This document shows, piece after piece, positions 50,844 to 62,842 of a stretch of DNA of 64,000 nt. Origin of the DNA: Larimichthys crocea (lineage: Eukaryota > Chordata > Actinopteri > Sciaenidae). The position numbers were made by a program, and so were the translations under genes. The first letter of the stretch is position 1. Each line of letters opens with the position of its first letter. The notes under the pieces were generated by a model. It was not told the DNA's origin. It saw only the letters and a list, made by a program, of their open reading frames with translations, and ran no database searches. The stretch is taken from the NCBI RefSeq assembly GCF_000972845.2, contig NC_040018.1:3205632-3269631 (forward strand), in the 5' to 3' direction.

Positions 50844-53800
50844 GCATATAAGCTTACTATGGAGCTAGCATTGGAGTCGATTTGTATAGTTTTGTTGGAT
50901 TGGACGACTGGAAGTAACCAGGCTAGCTGTTTTCCTCTGCTTCCAGAGAGGAAACTGAAAGTGAACACATTTATAGTTAATGTACTTGAAAGGTCTTTAA
51001 CCATAGAAATCTTAAAGAAAGTAGCTGGGAATAAGCAAGTTTGGAGAGAGAAGTTTACAGATGTTCAGCATCTTTAGCTATTAAGCAAAGTTCTGCTTAA
51101 AGTAATGAAGCTGAACATCATGCCGGAGAGCTTTAAGATCATGGCATTAGATTAGAACCATTAAGTGAGGCACAAATACCATCTTAATGACAATTTTTCA
51201 AGTGAGAAGCTTGCAAACACATTAAACTTGTCAAAGATTCAAGATGATATGAGTGCTGGTAATTAGTTAAATGATTTTTAGATTGGTCTGATTGTTGCTC
51301 ACCAAGCAAGTATGATTGCTTTTATTTCCTGTGTGATGTATCTTATAGAAACATGTCATATATTCTTGGAAAATATGTTTAATGTTTAATATTTTCTCTT
51401 CCATGTGCATTTTTTCCCCTTGAACTACATGAACATATTATCCCAAGGAGGAGCTACTGTTCAATTATTTATTGTACTGTCGGTAAAGAAGAAAGTACCT
51501 AGACAATCAGACAGAAAACTAAAATATTGTCTGGGTGGTCTGTGTGCTTAACTATAAACACAAGAGCTTTGCTTGTCAGTCAGAGGGCAGTAAGTAATCT
51601 GACAAGTGAGATGTGGCACCAATAGAAATGGATGTCATGTAAGAATGTCAAGTTTAAGGTATAATCAGATTTGTAATACACTCTTGCCACCTCCTCCTCA
51701 TCACCCACCTCCTTGTTGCTGCACCCTGTTCCTTCCGTTCTTTCCACGCTTCTTACATAATTTGTTAATTCTGTCCTATTTCCTCTGCTGCTGCTGCCAT
51801 CACTGTTCTTGCTTTAGGTCTTATTTGCAATGCTAATGAGGCGAGGCAGCAAGTAATGGTTTGTGGGGGGAAAAGAAGCTGCCTGGAAAGATGGTGATAT
51901 GGTAATATGGCTCACATTGGCATTCGGACAATTCTCTTGGAGAGTGACTACTTCATTGCACACACAGTGTCGTTGTGTAAATTTTACTAGACCTCATGTG
52001 CACTGTTAAATGAGCGAAAAAAGAAATCAGAACTAGAAGCTTGTGGAAACATTGATGTGTTCATTCATACAAAACCTCATTGCTACTTTTACGCAAGAAA
52101 TCATTGTTGAGACAGAACAGAATCTCTACTTTTGATCTATAAAGTAAAAACAAAGAAGGAATGCCATTGCTGCAGGCATCATTCATCAGAAATCTAAATT
52201 CATAAACATTGTTCTCACTCTAAATTTTGCAAAATGATTGCAGAGAAAAGCTACAGTAGTGCAGTACAAGGTTTGATCTATAAATTTCACGATGCAAATG
52301 GCGTGAGCTATACCTTCAAGCTTGCCCTCACCTCTCGCTTTCCCATCACTGTAGCGAACCAGATGATTCTTGATTAAAGCAACAAGCAAGAAACCATTAT
52401 TCGATTTCAACCCATGTCACCATCAGGCAGCTTTCAGTAGGCAGCCCTCCCCACTTATCTCCCTACTGTCCATGTGATTGAAATTACAGTCACGCCAATA
52501 GCAAAGGCAAGTAAATGGATTATTGAGCAACTGTAAGTGGCTCGCTCTACAGAGCTGGCTCTGTGTGCTCGCCAGCCAGGCACATATATTCTAACAATAG
52601 CAATATACTCCATGTTGTCCATGTCCATTCGCTTTAGCAATACACGTATACACATAGGCTTAGCAATACTTTGAACCATTATTCCTGCTTTTAATTATGA
52701 TTTGCCAATAAAATGTTGCCATCTTGGAATGTTTCATCAAGCTGCTGTGGTCAAGTTAACAAATGCCAAAGTTGTACTCATGACATACTGATGTCTGTTT
52801 GAAAAAGCACCCATCTTAATGTGCAGACCAGTGTGGCCTCTACTTCAAGTCCATCCAAATTTAACAAGTCACAAAACTTCATCAATCCATTAAATCGGAA
52901 AATGGTGGTCTTAAATTAAGACGGATATTGTAGCTAATTAGTCACAAACGTACAATATAACATCGTCAGGACATGGTGCAAACTTTTGATATGTAATATC
53001 CCTTGTTTTTTGCCAAAGAGCAAAAAGGGTTAGTGACAAAGAGCTTCTCAGACTGTTAGATATTTCCAGAATTGTAATTTATTTTAATTCTAACAATAGG
53101 GGCTGAATATATTCCTTTTATTCCTTAAGAAAATCATTTTATCACCAAAAACGTGTATTCATAATACATTCGGAAGTAATACATCTTGGTGCTAAGACCA
53201 GTAAATAGAGCATTTAATGTATTATTCTTGAGTATAAGAACATTTATATCCTCTTACAAAATTATTTTGAATTGCGTCTCAATTAAAGGAAGTCTTAAGA
53301 CATAATAGATGCACATGATTCATCGAGGTTTAGAACATAATTTCTTCTATATTAGATGCATAATGTCATTTTTTGCCCTGTATTAGTGAAGCAGTAATTA
53401 TCATTTCTCTCCATGAGACATTTTCTCTAGTGTCCAATTAAAAAAAATAAAAAAATTCAAGAGTATCATATTCATATCATCTCTGAAGACCTTATTGCAC
53501 CCAGCTGGTCGAACATCCCTGGTGTTTTATTATTTTTTAAATGTATTCAGAACAATGTTTCACTTGTCTTTTGTACTTTTTGATGTCTATTTTGATTTTT
53601 CAACAATTGATATTCATCGGTTTAGTGGAGAAACAGTCCAATACCCTGTAGGAGCTCCCTCTTGGCAGACTGAAAAATCTTCTTCTTTCTGTTGATCTGA
53701 CTTTGTCTCTTCCGAGTTAGTTCTTTCTCTCTTTATTTGTAGTCCAGGGCTTAACGGGAAAGATCGAATCGAGTGAATGGGTTGTTTGAGTTGGATGACC

Positions 53801-54439
53801 TCGAAAATCTATGGAGGGGAGGGGTGAGATGGAGGTGAAGAGGGTATGAGTGTATATGTTTGTTTTAGCGAGAGCCAGTCGGTTGTGGGTGGATTGTATG
53901 TGATGAAAGGGATTAGGTTTACCCTTGTGTTCAAGAACAATAAAATAAAAAACCTATTGGTTCAACCGGCATATGATTATACTTGAATTTAAGCCTCTTT
54001 TGGTCTCGCTGAGCTACATCAGTTTTGCTCTAATGTGTGCCACAGAAAACTCCAGGTTGTTTTTGTCTCCTGCGGTGTGTCCACAGGGTATCCTTCAGTT
54101 CTCGTCTACGGATTGAAGCAGGGGTCTTTTCAAGTTTATCTTATTCAAACATGCTGAAATAACAGTATGAGATTACATGTCTCTGTGACTTGCTTGTGCA
54201 CAAATGCATTAAAAGCTAAAATATAGATATTATGTTCAGTTTAGTTTAAAAGATGCCGACTGTAGCTGTCACCGCGGTGCACCAGGGTGTGTTAAGCAAG
54301 CTGGAAGTGCTGAGGTTACCCATGTGTGCCGTATACTGTCATACACTGTCTGAGTAAACAACACACAAACCTGTCAGATATAAAATATAGATATGAGACT
54401 GTGCTTTACTATTTGTGGTCGCTAGATAAACGACGAAGA
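50844..54439. other. Non-coding region, no gene recognised
   Basis: AT-rich complex sequence without exon-like segments, microsatellites or element ends that I could identify. Confidence 0.45.
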
Positions 54440-54690
54440 ATGCACACACACTATGTGTGGAGAATATTTCTATTTAACGGCCCAAAGATATAATTCTTCT
54501 TGGATGATGATCCCGATACTCCTTCTGTAGCCTGATTAGCAGCTCCTCCACCATTTTGGGTAGAGATCTTACATTCGTCATGATAACAGACAGTACGGTA
54601 AAGTTTGTACAGTCTTTTCTGCTCCCAGTGCTTAGATCCAGCATCCCCGTCTGCATGTCCTCACTTTGCCACGGATCACCAGTCTTTCCA
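54440..54690 (-). mobile_element. Decayed LINE endonuclease fragment
   Basis: On the minus strand the frame 54656-54474 encodes FTVLSVIMTNVRSLPKMVEE, then LLIRLQKEYRDHHPRRI. The I-x-x-N-V-R-S-L core followed by E-L and an EYR stretch is the start of the APE-type endonuclease in L2/CR1/Rex-type LINEs (N-V-R-S-L-x-N-K-x-D-E-L). Catalytic Glu and His motifs further on are absent. Confidence 0.55.
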
Positions 54691-55029
54691 CGGAGAATAT
54701 ACTAACAGTCAAACGCCAACAGCTGTTCTTGAGTGTAAACAAGTGAGCCATGGCTTTTTTTGAATGGGTCACCTAATGTATCATGATGTAGTCTGTATAA
54801 CAGAAAAAGGCAAATCACGAATCTCCAAGTCCATGTTTGCACCAAATGGATGGTTTCAAAAAAACTCAAAAGTACTGAAAGCACTAAAAACACAGAGAAG
54901 TGTTCAGAGCTACTGTAACTGGCTGCCACCCATGTGGTGCCATGGCAACAGGCAAGAAAATTAGAAAATGGATGTCACATTTCTTTCTCTTGAACTTCAA
55001 AGTAGACCTTTTAAACAATCGGAAGTCAA

Positions 55030-55180
55030 GCTGTAATGATTAGTTGATTAATTAATAAGCTGATCAAGGGAAATTTATTTGTCAATTTTGATTATATTTT
55101 GATTATTTAATTGTTTAAGTCATTTTTTTTAAGCAAAATGGGTTTTGGACCTTTGTTGTATGATGTTGCTTTGTGCTCAA
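55030..55180. repeat. MITE-like repeat, family A (copy 6)
   Basis: It carries AAGCTGTAATGATTAGTTGA, GTCAATTTTGATTATATTTTG and AAGTCATTTTTTTTAAGCAA. This is the CGTTTCAGCT-type end and the adjoining part of family A. Confidence 0.5.
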
Positions 55181-55934
55181 GGATATTCTAATGAGCATTT
55201 TTTACTGTCCCATGACCAAAATATTAATATTTTTACTTATTGAACATATAAAATCATTGAATTAATAATTATTTATCCTTTTATTGTGGCTCTGAGTCTC
55301 ATTTTAGGATGTCATTTAATTTCAACACTGGTTTAGAATATGAGCATGTGTGGTCTGTTGCCATTTATTTTGTATTCAGCTTTTTATTTAATTTTGCTCT
55401 GCCTGTTGGTGTTTGCCAGGAGCATGACAACACAGTTATACTCAAAACAGTGCCAAAAGCACATTGGCAATTGGTGCAAAGGTCAAAAGCAGTTTGGCTC
55501 AGCATGATTTGAACCATAACCGGTCCAAAAACAGCTGATCAGACAATCTGTCTGACCCTCAGGTCACGTTCATTAAGGTGCCCAAGCAACAAGAGAGAAA
55601 CCGAAAATAAAACACAATATTTTAACTGCATTTCACTGAGCTCTTAAAAGCAGCCACTTAGCATTAAGTACACATTTTAATTGTGAAATCGTTGCGTTTG
55701 AGTGGCACGCTACTTGAAAACACTTATCCCGTGCCTGCTCCCCGTGGAGTTGGGTACTGGAGCTTCAGCAAACAGACACAGAAATTAGAAAATTGAAAGA
55801 TTTATTCCATTTATTCCAATCATTAGACCAATATGTCCAATATAATCCAGAGATACAACAAATGGAGTATTACCAGCCATTATGTGGTTGAACGTTTATT
55901 CATCATTTGCTTTTAATTAATCTTACATACTACG

Positions 55935-56135
55935 ATGGCAACTACTAATTATTTCTTTTATCGATTTAATCTGTAGATTACTTTCTTGACTAATTGTTTG
56001 GACACTGAAAAATTGCCATCACCATATCCTAGAGGACAAGATGGCTTTATCAAACGTCCAAGTCAACAAACCAAAATCTATTTAATGTACAGTCATCTAA
56101 GAGCAAGAATTGATTGATTAAGCAATTACAACTCA
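55935..56135. repeat. MITE-like repeat, family A (copy 7)
   Basis: It carries GGCAACTACTAATTATTTCT, ATCGATTTAATCTGTAGATT, CTTGACTAATTGTTTGGACA, AGTCAACAAACCAAAATC and GATTAAGCAATTACAACTCA. This is nearly the full family A order. Confidence 0.6.
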
Positions 56136-56502
56136 TCCAATACCATCACCTACACATGCTCTGTGGTTGGTTGGGATTTATAGTGCAGTATCTGTAGAAA
56201 ACCAATAATCTGTATGTTGCTTGAAGGGTAGTGGAGGCAAATACGGCTGTCAGGAAAAGGAAGAGTGTGACACTTGAATTGACTGTCAGAAGAAACAGAG
56301 GCAGTGTGGTCTCTTAAGCTTATTCGAGTAAGGATGGAAGTAACAGTGCCTTCTTCCTCCCGGTTCAGCTCGCTCTGCAGCTATTCACCGTATGAGCTCT
56401 TAAGTCTTTATCTCAGTCGTTCCCTCTCTCTGCCTCACATAACTCTCTTCACACTTCGCCTGAGAGCACCTGAGCTTTCAGGAAAAGGACACACACACAA
56501 AC

Positions 56503-56572
<70 letters not shown>

Positions 56573-58291
56573 AAAAGGCATAGATACAAGTCCAGCTGAG
56601 CCCCCCTGCTTACATGGGGGGTGTTAGGACTACATCTCTCCCTCAGCTGTGGAAATAGCCTGATCACTGATGGCTGGGAATGGATATAACCCAACACCAA
56701 GAGATTTTCAGCTGAGGGGGAAAAAAATCAGGTCATGTAATGTTTGCAAACTAGACCTTTTTTTATGTGTCATTTTTCTTTCTGTCTTTGTAGCTTTGGG
56801 GGGGGGGTAGACCTCAGTTTAGAGAATAAAAAGAATAATTACCATAGCAGACATGAAATAAATCTATCTCTCTAACTATTTCCTTCTCTGCTGCTGTGAC
56901 TACACTTAGATCAAACAACAGTGCTGCCTGAAAAGGTCAAAATCAGCTAGGAAACACTTTGCTTTGCTGTGAAATCGTCCACCTTGATTTCATGGCCTAA
57001 TCATTTCAAAACAAATGTGAAACAATACCACATTCACCATGCAGAGCAACTGCAACGGAAGGAAAAGAGCCCACGACCTCAATAATTTAGATAGATGACA
57101 CAGAGGCTAAAAACTCAAACCATCGCAGAAGGTGGACATGAATTTTTATTGATGCTTCAAGGTTTGTGCAATGAATTCCGTCTTAACAGGAGAGTGAATA
57201 CAACAAATACAACCCAGAAAATAGCTATGAGACAATGTAAGAAAGGGGAATACATTAACACAGTTGTAGAGAAAAATACATAAAGACCTCTGGCTGAATC
57301 TTGCTAGTCCAGCCTCACACCCACACATTCTTCCTGCCCCCCACTCCCTCAAACATGCTTTCCTCTTCTTGCTAATTATCAAGTGTGCTGCCTTATTCCT
57401 CTAGCAGCTTGTTAAGCTCTCCAGGAGCATAGCTGACCCACTTTACATGCAGATCTGTAGGCTAAAACCCCCGCTGATGGCTCCTTTCTCTCTCTTCACT
57501 GAGACCCACAACACTGTACAGATTAGGGACATTTAACCTGCATCAGAGTTACAGCCAGGAGTGGCAGAGGGAAGCACAATGATACTTCATGATGCATTTT
57601 AATGAATGTAACACATCAATGAGCTAAATGTAGGAAAACGGCACCGAGGGGTTTAATGATTTGTAAATGATCCTTTGAAGGTGAAGATAGTTAAAACATT
57701 ACAACAAGTTCTATTTTAAATGTTACAAAATAGTTCAACAGAGTAACAATTTAAAGATCTAAATCAGTAAAAAAAATCTACCTTAAATGTGTGATACAGC
57801 CAGCAGATGTATTGCTTTTTCATTTGACTCTACAACTACAGCAAACATCAGCTGTTTAAACACACAAGGACACTATTGTTAACACCAGTGCCATTTTGTA
57901 CAGTATTTATCTGGAAAAATAAAAATTGGAGTAAGAAATCCATGTGCTTTGGTTTGCAGTCGTGCACGTCATGATGTACAACTCAGTAGATGGTGTCTTT
58001 GAAGAAGCTTGGTTTTGTTTGCTAGGCCTACTGTAGCTTGGCTCTAGTGCTGCCTCTATTTGCAAAGAAACATTAAGCACAGTTTGTAACTCTCAGCTGG
58101 ACTGCTAATGATGGAACATGTTAATATTGTTGGTGAAACTTTGACCTGTTGGTGTTGCTAAATTAAGTCAGAGGAAAGCCAAAGTCAGTAGGATTTCCTG
58201 CTCTTAGTCTTCTTTGTCTTTATGAGGTCTGCTCTTGAAAGGTGCTATACATAAACTTACTTAGGAGCATGAATGTCAAATGAGATGTCCA
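56136..58291. other. Non-coding region with one compound microsatellite
   Basis: No gene was recognised. A (TA)n(CA)n tract lies at 56490-56572, and a poly-G run of nine at about 56799. Confidence 0.45.
56490..56572. repeat. Compound (TA)n(CA)n microsatellite
   Basis: A CA tract, a TA tract of about 12 units and a longer CA tract follow one another. Confidence 0.93.
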
Positions 58292-58295
58292 TTAG

Positions 58296-58667
58296 TTGTT
58301 AGGGATGGGAATCGAGAACCGGTTCTTGTGTTTCGATTCCATGAAATCGTTTGGCACTTTATCTAACGTTTCTCTTATCGATTCCAGAAATTCACGAATT
58401 ATGTCACTTAACTTCAGCAAGAATTTACGCACGCTTGATTCCAGCAAACACGACAAATTACGCCACGTAACTTACGCAAGTTTCGCACGTGCAGTGCAAT
58501 CAGTAGTAAACAATGGCACCCACTCGGTTCAAACACTCCAAAGTTTGGCTGCAAAAACAGATGGCAACAGCTCGACTTGCAATCGTTCCAAAGTGGAGAT
58601 AACAGCGTCGGGAGGGAACACGACAAACATGCAGAAACATTTGCGCACACAACATGCAATATTTTGA
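58296..58667 (+). pseudogene. hAT transposase 5' fragment: BED zinc finger with one lost cysteine
   Basis: The 123-codon frame ends in TCNRSKVEITASGG, then NTTNMQKHLRTQHAIF and a stop. BED fingers use C-x2-C and H-x4-H; here C95, H115 and H120 are present, but the second Cys is Ser98 (codon TCC, one change from TGC). The frame before about residue 90 is non-coding terminal sequence of the element, so the nominal ATG at 58296 is not meaningful. Confidence 0.6.
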
Positions 58668-58942
58668 AATGAATGTCGTGTTTTTGACATGCTTTGGACT
58701 GGAGATGAATCTCAACCTAGCGGCAGCAGCCAGGCTATGAGCACCTCTGTGGTTACTATGGAAGGTAACTCTGGTAAGTAACACACTGCCTACCATGTTA
58801 GCGCGATGTGCTTCTTTGTAAAACATGCTATAACAGTTAACATTGAACGAATGCCTTCTGCATTACATTTAGAAGATGAGAATCGATAAGAGAATCAATA
58901 ATGGAATCTGAATCGTAAAAATCTTATCAATTCCCATCCCTA
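58300..58942 (+). mobile_element. hAT-type element, 643 bp, with 8-bp target duplication and BED-finger exon
   Basis: Perfect 8-bp direct repeats TTAGTTGT flank it (58292-58299 and 58943-58950). The ends are inverted: TAGGGATGGGAATCGA on the left, TAGGGATGGGAATTGATAAG read inward from the right. Inside, the + strand encodes a BED-type finger segment followed by a further coding-like stretch that ends at a GTAAGT donor (58777). The transposase catalytic part is missing, so it is an internally deleted, non-autonomous copy. Confidence 0.9.
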
Positions 58943-58950
58943 TTAGTTGT

Positions 58951-61900
58951 TAAACATACTGTTAATATGAGTTAAAATATTTCCTTCATTGTTTGCAGTG
59001 TTAGATATTGTCAAATTTCTTCCAGTGCAGTCTTACAGAAAGGATTTTGTGGCCGACAGGAACGTAAATTGTATTTATTGATATTGAAATGAAGCTAACT
59101 AATTCACGAACGCCCCACATTGATGTCCATGGAGGCTTCTGTGTTTCATCCCGTTTTAATTGTTGAGCATTGAGGCAAAATATTGAGAAATAATAATTTG
59201 TCTTTTTTTGAAACAATGTTTTAGCTGTGCTCAAATATCAAATTTCATCACCATGTCTCTGTTTTTGTATAATATCATCAAGTAGCTGTAGCTCTCTTTT
59301 TTCTTCTGACTGCATTCACATGTCAAACCTCGTACACTGAATGAAAATAATACGACATTTCAAAAGGAAATTTGGGCTAATCTCTTGTATTCTCTTCTCA
59401 TGTCACAAACTACATCAATATTTACACAAACAGAGACAGCAGTGCATCCTATTAGCACTGTGAAGTAAATATCAGTGCCCCTGTCACGCTCAGCTTAGAC
59501 ACAGACAAGATTGGAATATCCAGCACCAATTATAACCCTGCTTGTATATCCAACTCGTCACTATTGCCGCTGCCTGAAACACCGTCTGAATGCCTCCTCT
59601 TTTCTCTGAAGGTTATAGCGTGTCCGATTCATCAGACTGAAGCCACCATTAACACGGCTCTCCCCTGTAAAAGCATGGAGTCATTGTGAACATTTCCATC
59701 ATTAGCCTCTTTGCCTCCCCCACCTGCCCGACTCTTCAAAAAAAAAAAAAAATCAATAGCATCTGCTGCTGTATAGCTAAGCCTGCTTCACCGCTGAAGG
59801 AGACAAACAGTGGGTGAGCTAGATTGATTAAGTATCAAGCTATTCTTAGAAAATGATGATTTCTAAGTTTGAAAAAACTGAACCGAGAACATCGAAACTA
59901 TGTTGTGACGATTTCTACAAAGAAACTTTCATCGTCATCGTCGTCTGATACAACTTTCCGATAAAATAAACATGAACATGTAACCAATGCCTGCCACAGC
60001 TTTTGAAATAATGATGAAAGGGCTTCAGCGCACTCGGTTTCTGTGCAGCGAGCATTTGTCACATGCCCACAGTGGTTGTGGGTAATTAGCGTGTGACACA
60101 GAACACTGCTAAGCTAACAAACGATGCATATAAGAGAGCTAATTGCATGTTGTGGCATATTTGCTGTAATTATCAGCCCCACCCACATCCACTGCTCTAT
60201 TGAAATGTTAGCCTCTTTGAATATTATCATAATGCACGTGACAGCAAACTGTTAATCAGGAAAGGGCTTTACTTCCTTCACCCTGTGTCCCCCTTCCCCC
60301 AGCTGCCTCTGTTTATTTGCTCTGCATCTGTTTGAAGTGTTTCTTTGCCTGAACAACAGAGGGGTTGCTCTGGTGGAGGAAATGTTTGCACATGTACATT
60401 TATGTTCAAATGACACCATAGGTTTCCCTGAATTGTTGGAAGTCGTCGGAGCCAATCGTATATACAGTATATGTGGCACTTTTTTGTCAAGCTGCACACT
60501 GTATTCGCGCGGGTACATTTATTTTTGGATGGATTCCTCTGTGTGCTGAGAATAACATGGCTCAATTTCCATTTTTATGAACAATCCAGTTACCTCTGTC
60601 AGAGAGACTGATGGAGAGAGGTCTGCTGGATCAATGTCATCGTGCCTCTGGCATGCCAAGGAGCGTGTCCACTGTGTCACTGCTTCCTTTGCTTTCACTC
60701 ACCTCGTCCACAACATACTCACACGCATATATATATATATTTATATATATATATATATACACACACACACTCAACGAGTACATACACTTAGTTTGTCATA
60801 CATCAAGTATTTCTCAAGAATTCACATTCTCCCCTCACTATTTCTCACCCGTCAGTACACAGGATACATTCTGACATTTGACAGGCCCATCAGCATTTTT
60901 CTTCCTCTCAGTCTACAGACAGCCCAGCCTGTGCAGAACCAAACATAACCTTGAGCTAACTTAACCTTGAGCTTAATGAGCTACTTAACCAGACCCATGA
61001 GATTCCTCTGATATTTGCTGGTCATAGCGTTAGCCATGAGTGCTCCGACAGTCTTAACAGGAAGCTTAAAAAACATGAGCAGACTTATGTGCTAAAGCAT
61101 TCGTAGAAAACTATGAAAAAACAAGGTTGGTCAGTTTTAAAGCCCCAGCTGTTATTATTTTTGTCAGAGCTGCTACTCTCACCCACACAGAAACGCTCAC
61201 TCGCACACACACGCCATTTGGCGCAGGCTTTCATCCAAAGTAGTAAGAATTATGTACAGTGGGAGTAGAGGCACTAACCCTGGCAGTGTCTGTGCTCCTC
61301 TGTCCCTCTTGAGCTGTACAGCACCACATGGAGCACGCAGATAGATAAATCCTCCAGCAGTATAAGATGAATCAGAAATAATGGTGGCTATTAGACAATG
61401 TCGGGTGTGCGCCCCAATTCTTGTTGATTCCAGCGCAAGAACACAACTTGCCAAACAAAATCCCCCTCTGGGCTCTTATGATAAACAGTGTGAAGATAGA
61501 CTCGCAAAGTGCAAAGTCTTTGGATTTAACTGTCAAGAAGAAGAATTCATCCTCATCACATGTCATGTCTAAGACGAGAGGCAGAGGTTTTTGTTCTACT
61601 CACCAACTGAGGATCTTAAGTATTTGAAAGACATGAAGCATACTGCAAAGAACTCGTGCTAGCTTTGTACGTATAGATGCCGTATAATCCTATGAAAGGA
61701 CCCTGCAGAGAGAAATATTCATATTGAAATGCACAGCCTTTTGTGCATATCGTAAAAAAAAAAAAAACTATTCCAGTATCAATGTTTACTATTAATTATT
61801 TAGCAAGATGCATTAACATATCTGTTATTTCTCCGAGAGTGCTGCACAATCAATAATGAGAATCTATTGTGTTCGGTCGCCTCTGTTTGTTGCTGTGGCT

Positions 61901-62044
61901 GGGCAGATAACTCACAATCAGTCGGGAAAGAAATTGGAGATCCATAAATGAAGCTATACTTTGCTGGATTCCACCATCATTGAGGGGGAGCTCAGTTTCA
62001 GTGTGGAGCCCTTAAATGCAGCTTTTTGTGAAGGAATGTATTGA
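58951..62044. other. Non-coding region, no gene recognised
   Basis: It contains a poly-A run (59739-59752) and a TA/CA tract (60726-60770). 59480-60240 and 61230-61400 are complex sequence without ORFs of note. Confidence 0.4.
60726..60770. repeat. (TA)n(CA)n microsatellite
   Basis: TA units with one TT interruption pass into CA units. Confidence 0.92.
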
Positions 62045-62230
62045 CATGTTTGGAAATTTGCTTGTTTGCTTCTTTTTTTTTTTTTTTTTGCAGACAGTTA
62101 GACAAGAAGATCAATACACTGAGGCCAACTAGTTTAGCATAAAGACTGGCAGGAGGAATCTATTCTGGCTCTCTCCACAGGCAACAAAATCAGCCTACTA
62201 CTAACTCTAAAGCTGGACAAAAAACCCCAC
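62045..62230. repeat. Dispersed repeat, family C (copy 2)
   Basis: It carries ATGTTTGGAAATTTGCTTGT, CAGTTAGACAAGAAGATCAA, TAGTTTAGCATAAAGACTGG, TGGCTCTCTCCACAGGCAAC and AAAATCAGCCTACTACTAAC. This is the full block order of the repeat whose first part also lies at 30915. A 17-base T run interrupts it. Confidence 0.6.
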
Positions 62231-62530
62231 AAAAACCCACCAACATCTGGCTTTTGTCTTGTGGGAAAGGGTACAAGCGGCATTCATTCCCAGGTCAAGT
62301 GACTCTGGGGTAGTCACGGAGATTTATTGGCTCCAGCTCCGATCGGCAGAGAGGGAAACATGACATCTGGGTGGACAAGCTAATTTTCAGCCGTGTTGAA
62401 ATTCTGGATGTTGCCATGTAAATAGCTGGGAACTTATTTATTGTCAGACTTCCAAATTAGTCTGGGTTGAGTTTGAATAGGGACCGAAGTATGAAAGGAG
62501 TACCCAGCTAACATTGTCACTGGCCTCCAT

Positions 62531-62533
62531 GTT

Positions 62534-62601
<68 letters not shown>

Positions 62602-62603
62602 TC
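62531..62603. repeat. (TTTC)n microsatellite
   Basis: About 18 uninterrupted TTTC units. Confidence 0.95.
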
Positions 62604-62798
62604 CATTTATTAACCCTGTTTCACATTTAACACACCTGCACAGGCTTTTTTTAAAAGGTACAATTAGCTACATGCTGAGACTATTTCTCTTTAGACCAAG
62701 TGACTGGAGTTTTTTTTTTCAGGCAATCAGTGGGGACTCCATAAAATTACAACTTTTAGTTAAGAAATAGTCACGAAAATCACAAAATAGCATGTAAC

Positions 62799-62842
62799 TG
62801 GATGGATGGATGGATGGATGGATGGATAGATAGATGGATAGA
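62799..62842. repeat. (GGAT)n / (GATA)n microsatellite
   Basis: Six or more GGAT units pass into GATA units. Confidence 0.9.

Noticed and set aside
50592..51077. Two ORFs of 62 and 97 codons in and beside the MITE
   Set aside because: The first lies in the palindromic MITE and the second has no recognisable features. Neither has exon borders.
62355..62421. Another phase-compatible trip4 tail (W-K-H-D-I-W...) of about 22 codons
   Set aside because: No resemblance to the family tail, and the upstream sequence is purine-rich, not a good acceptor.
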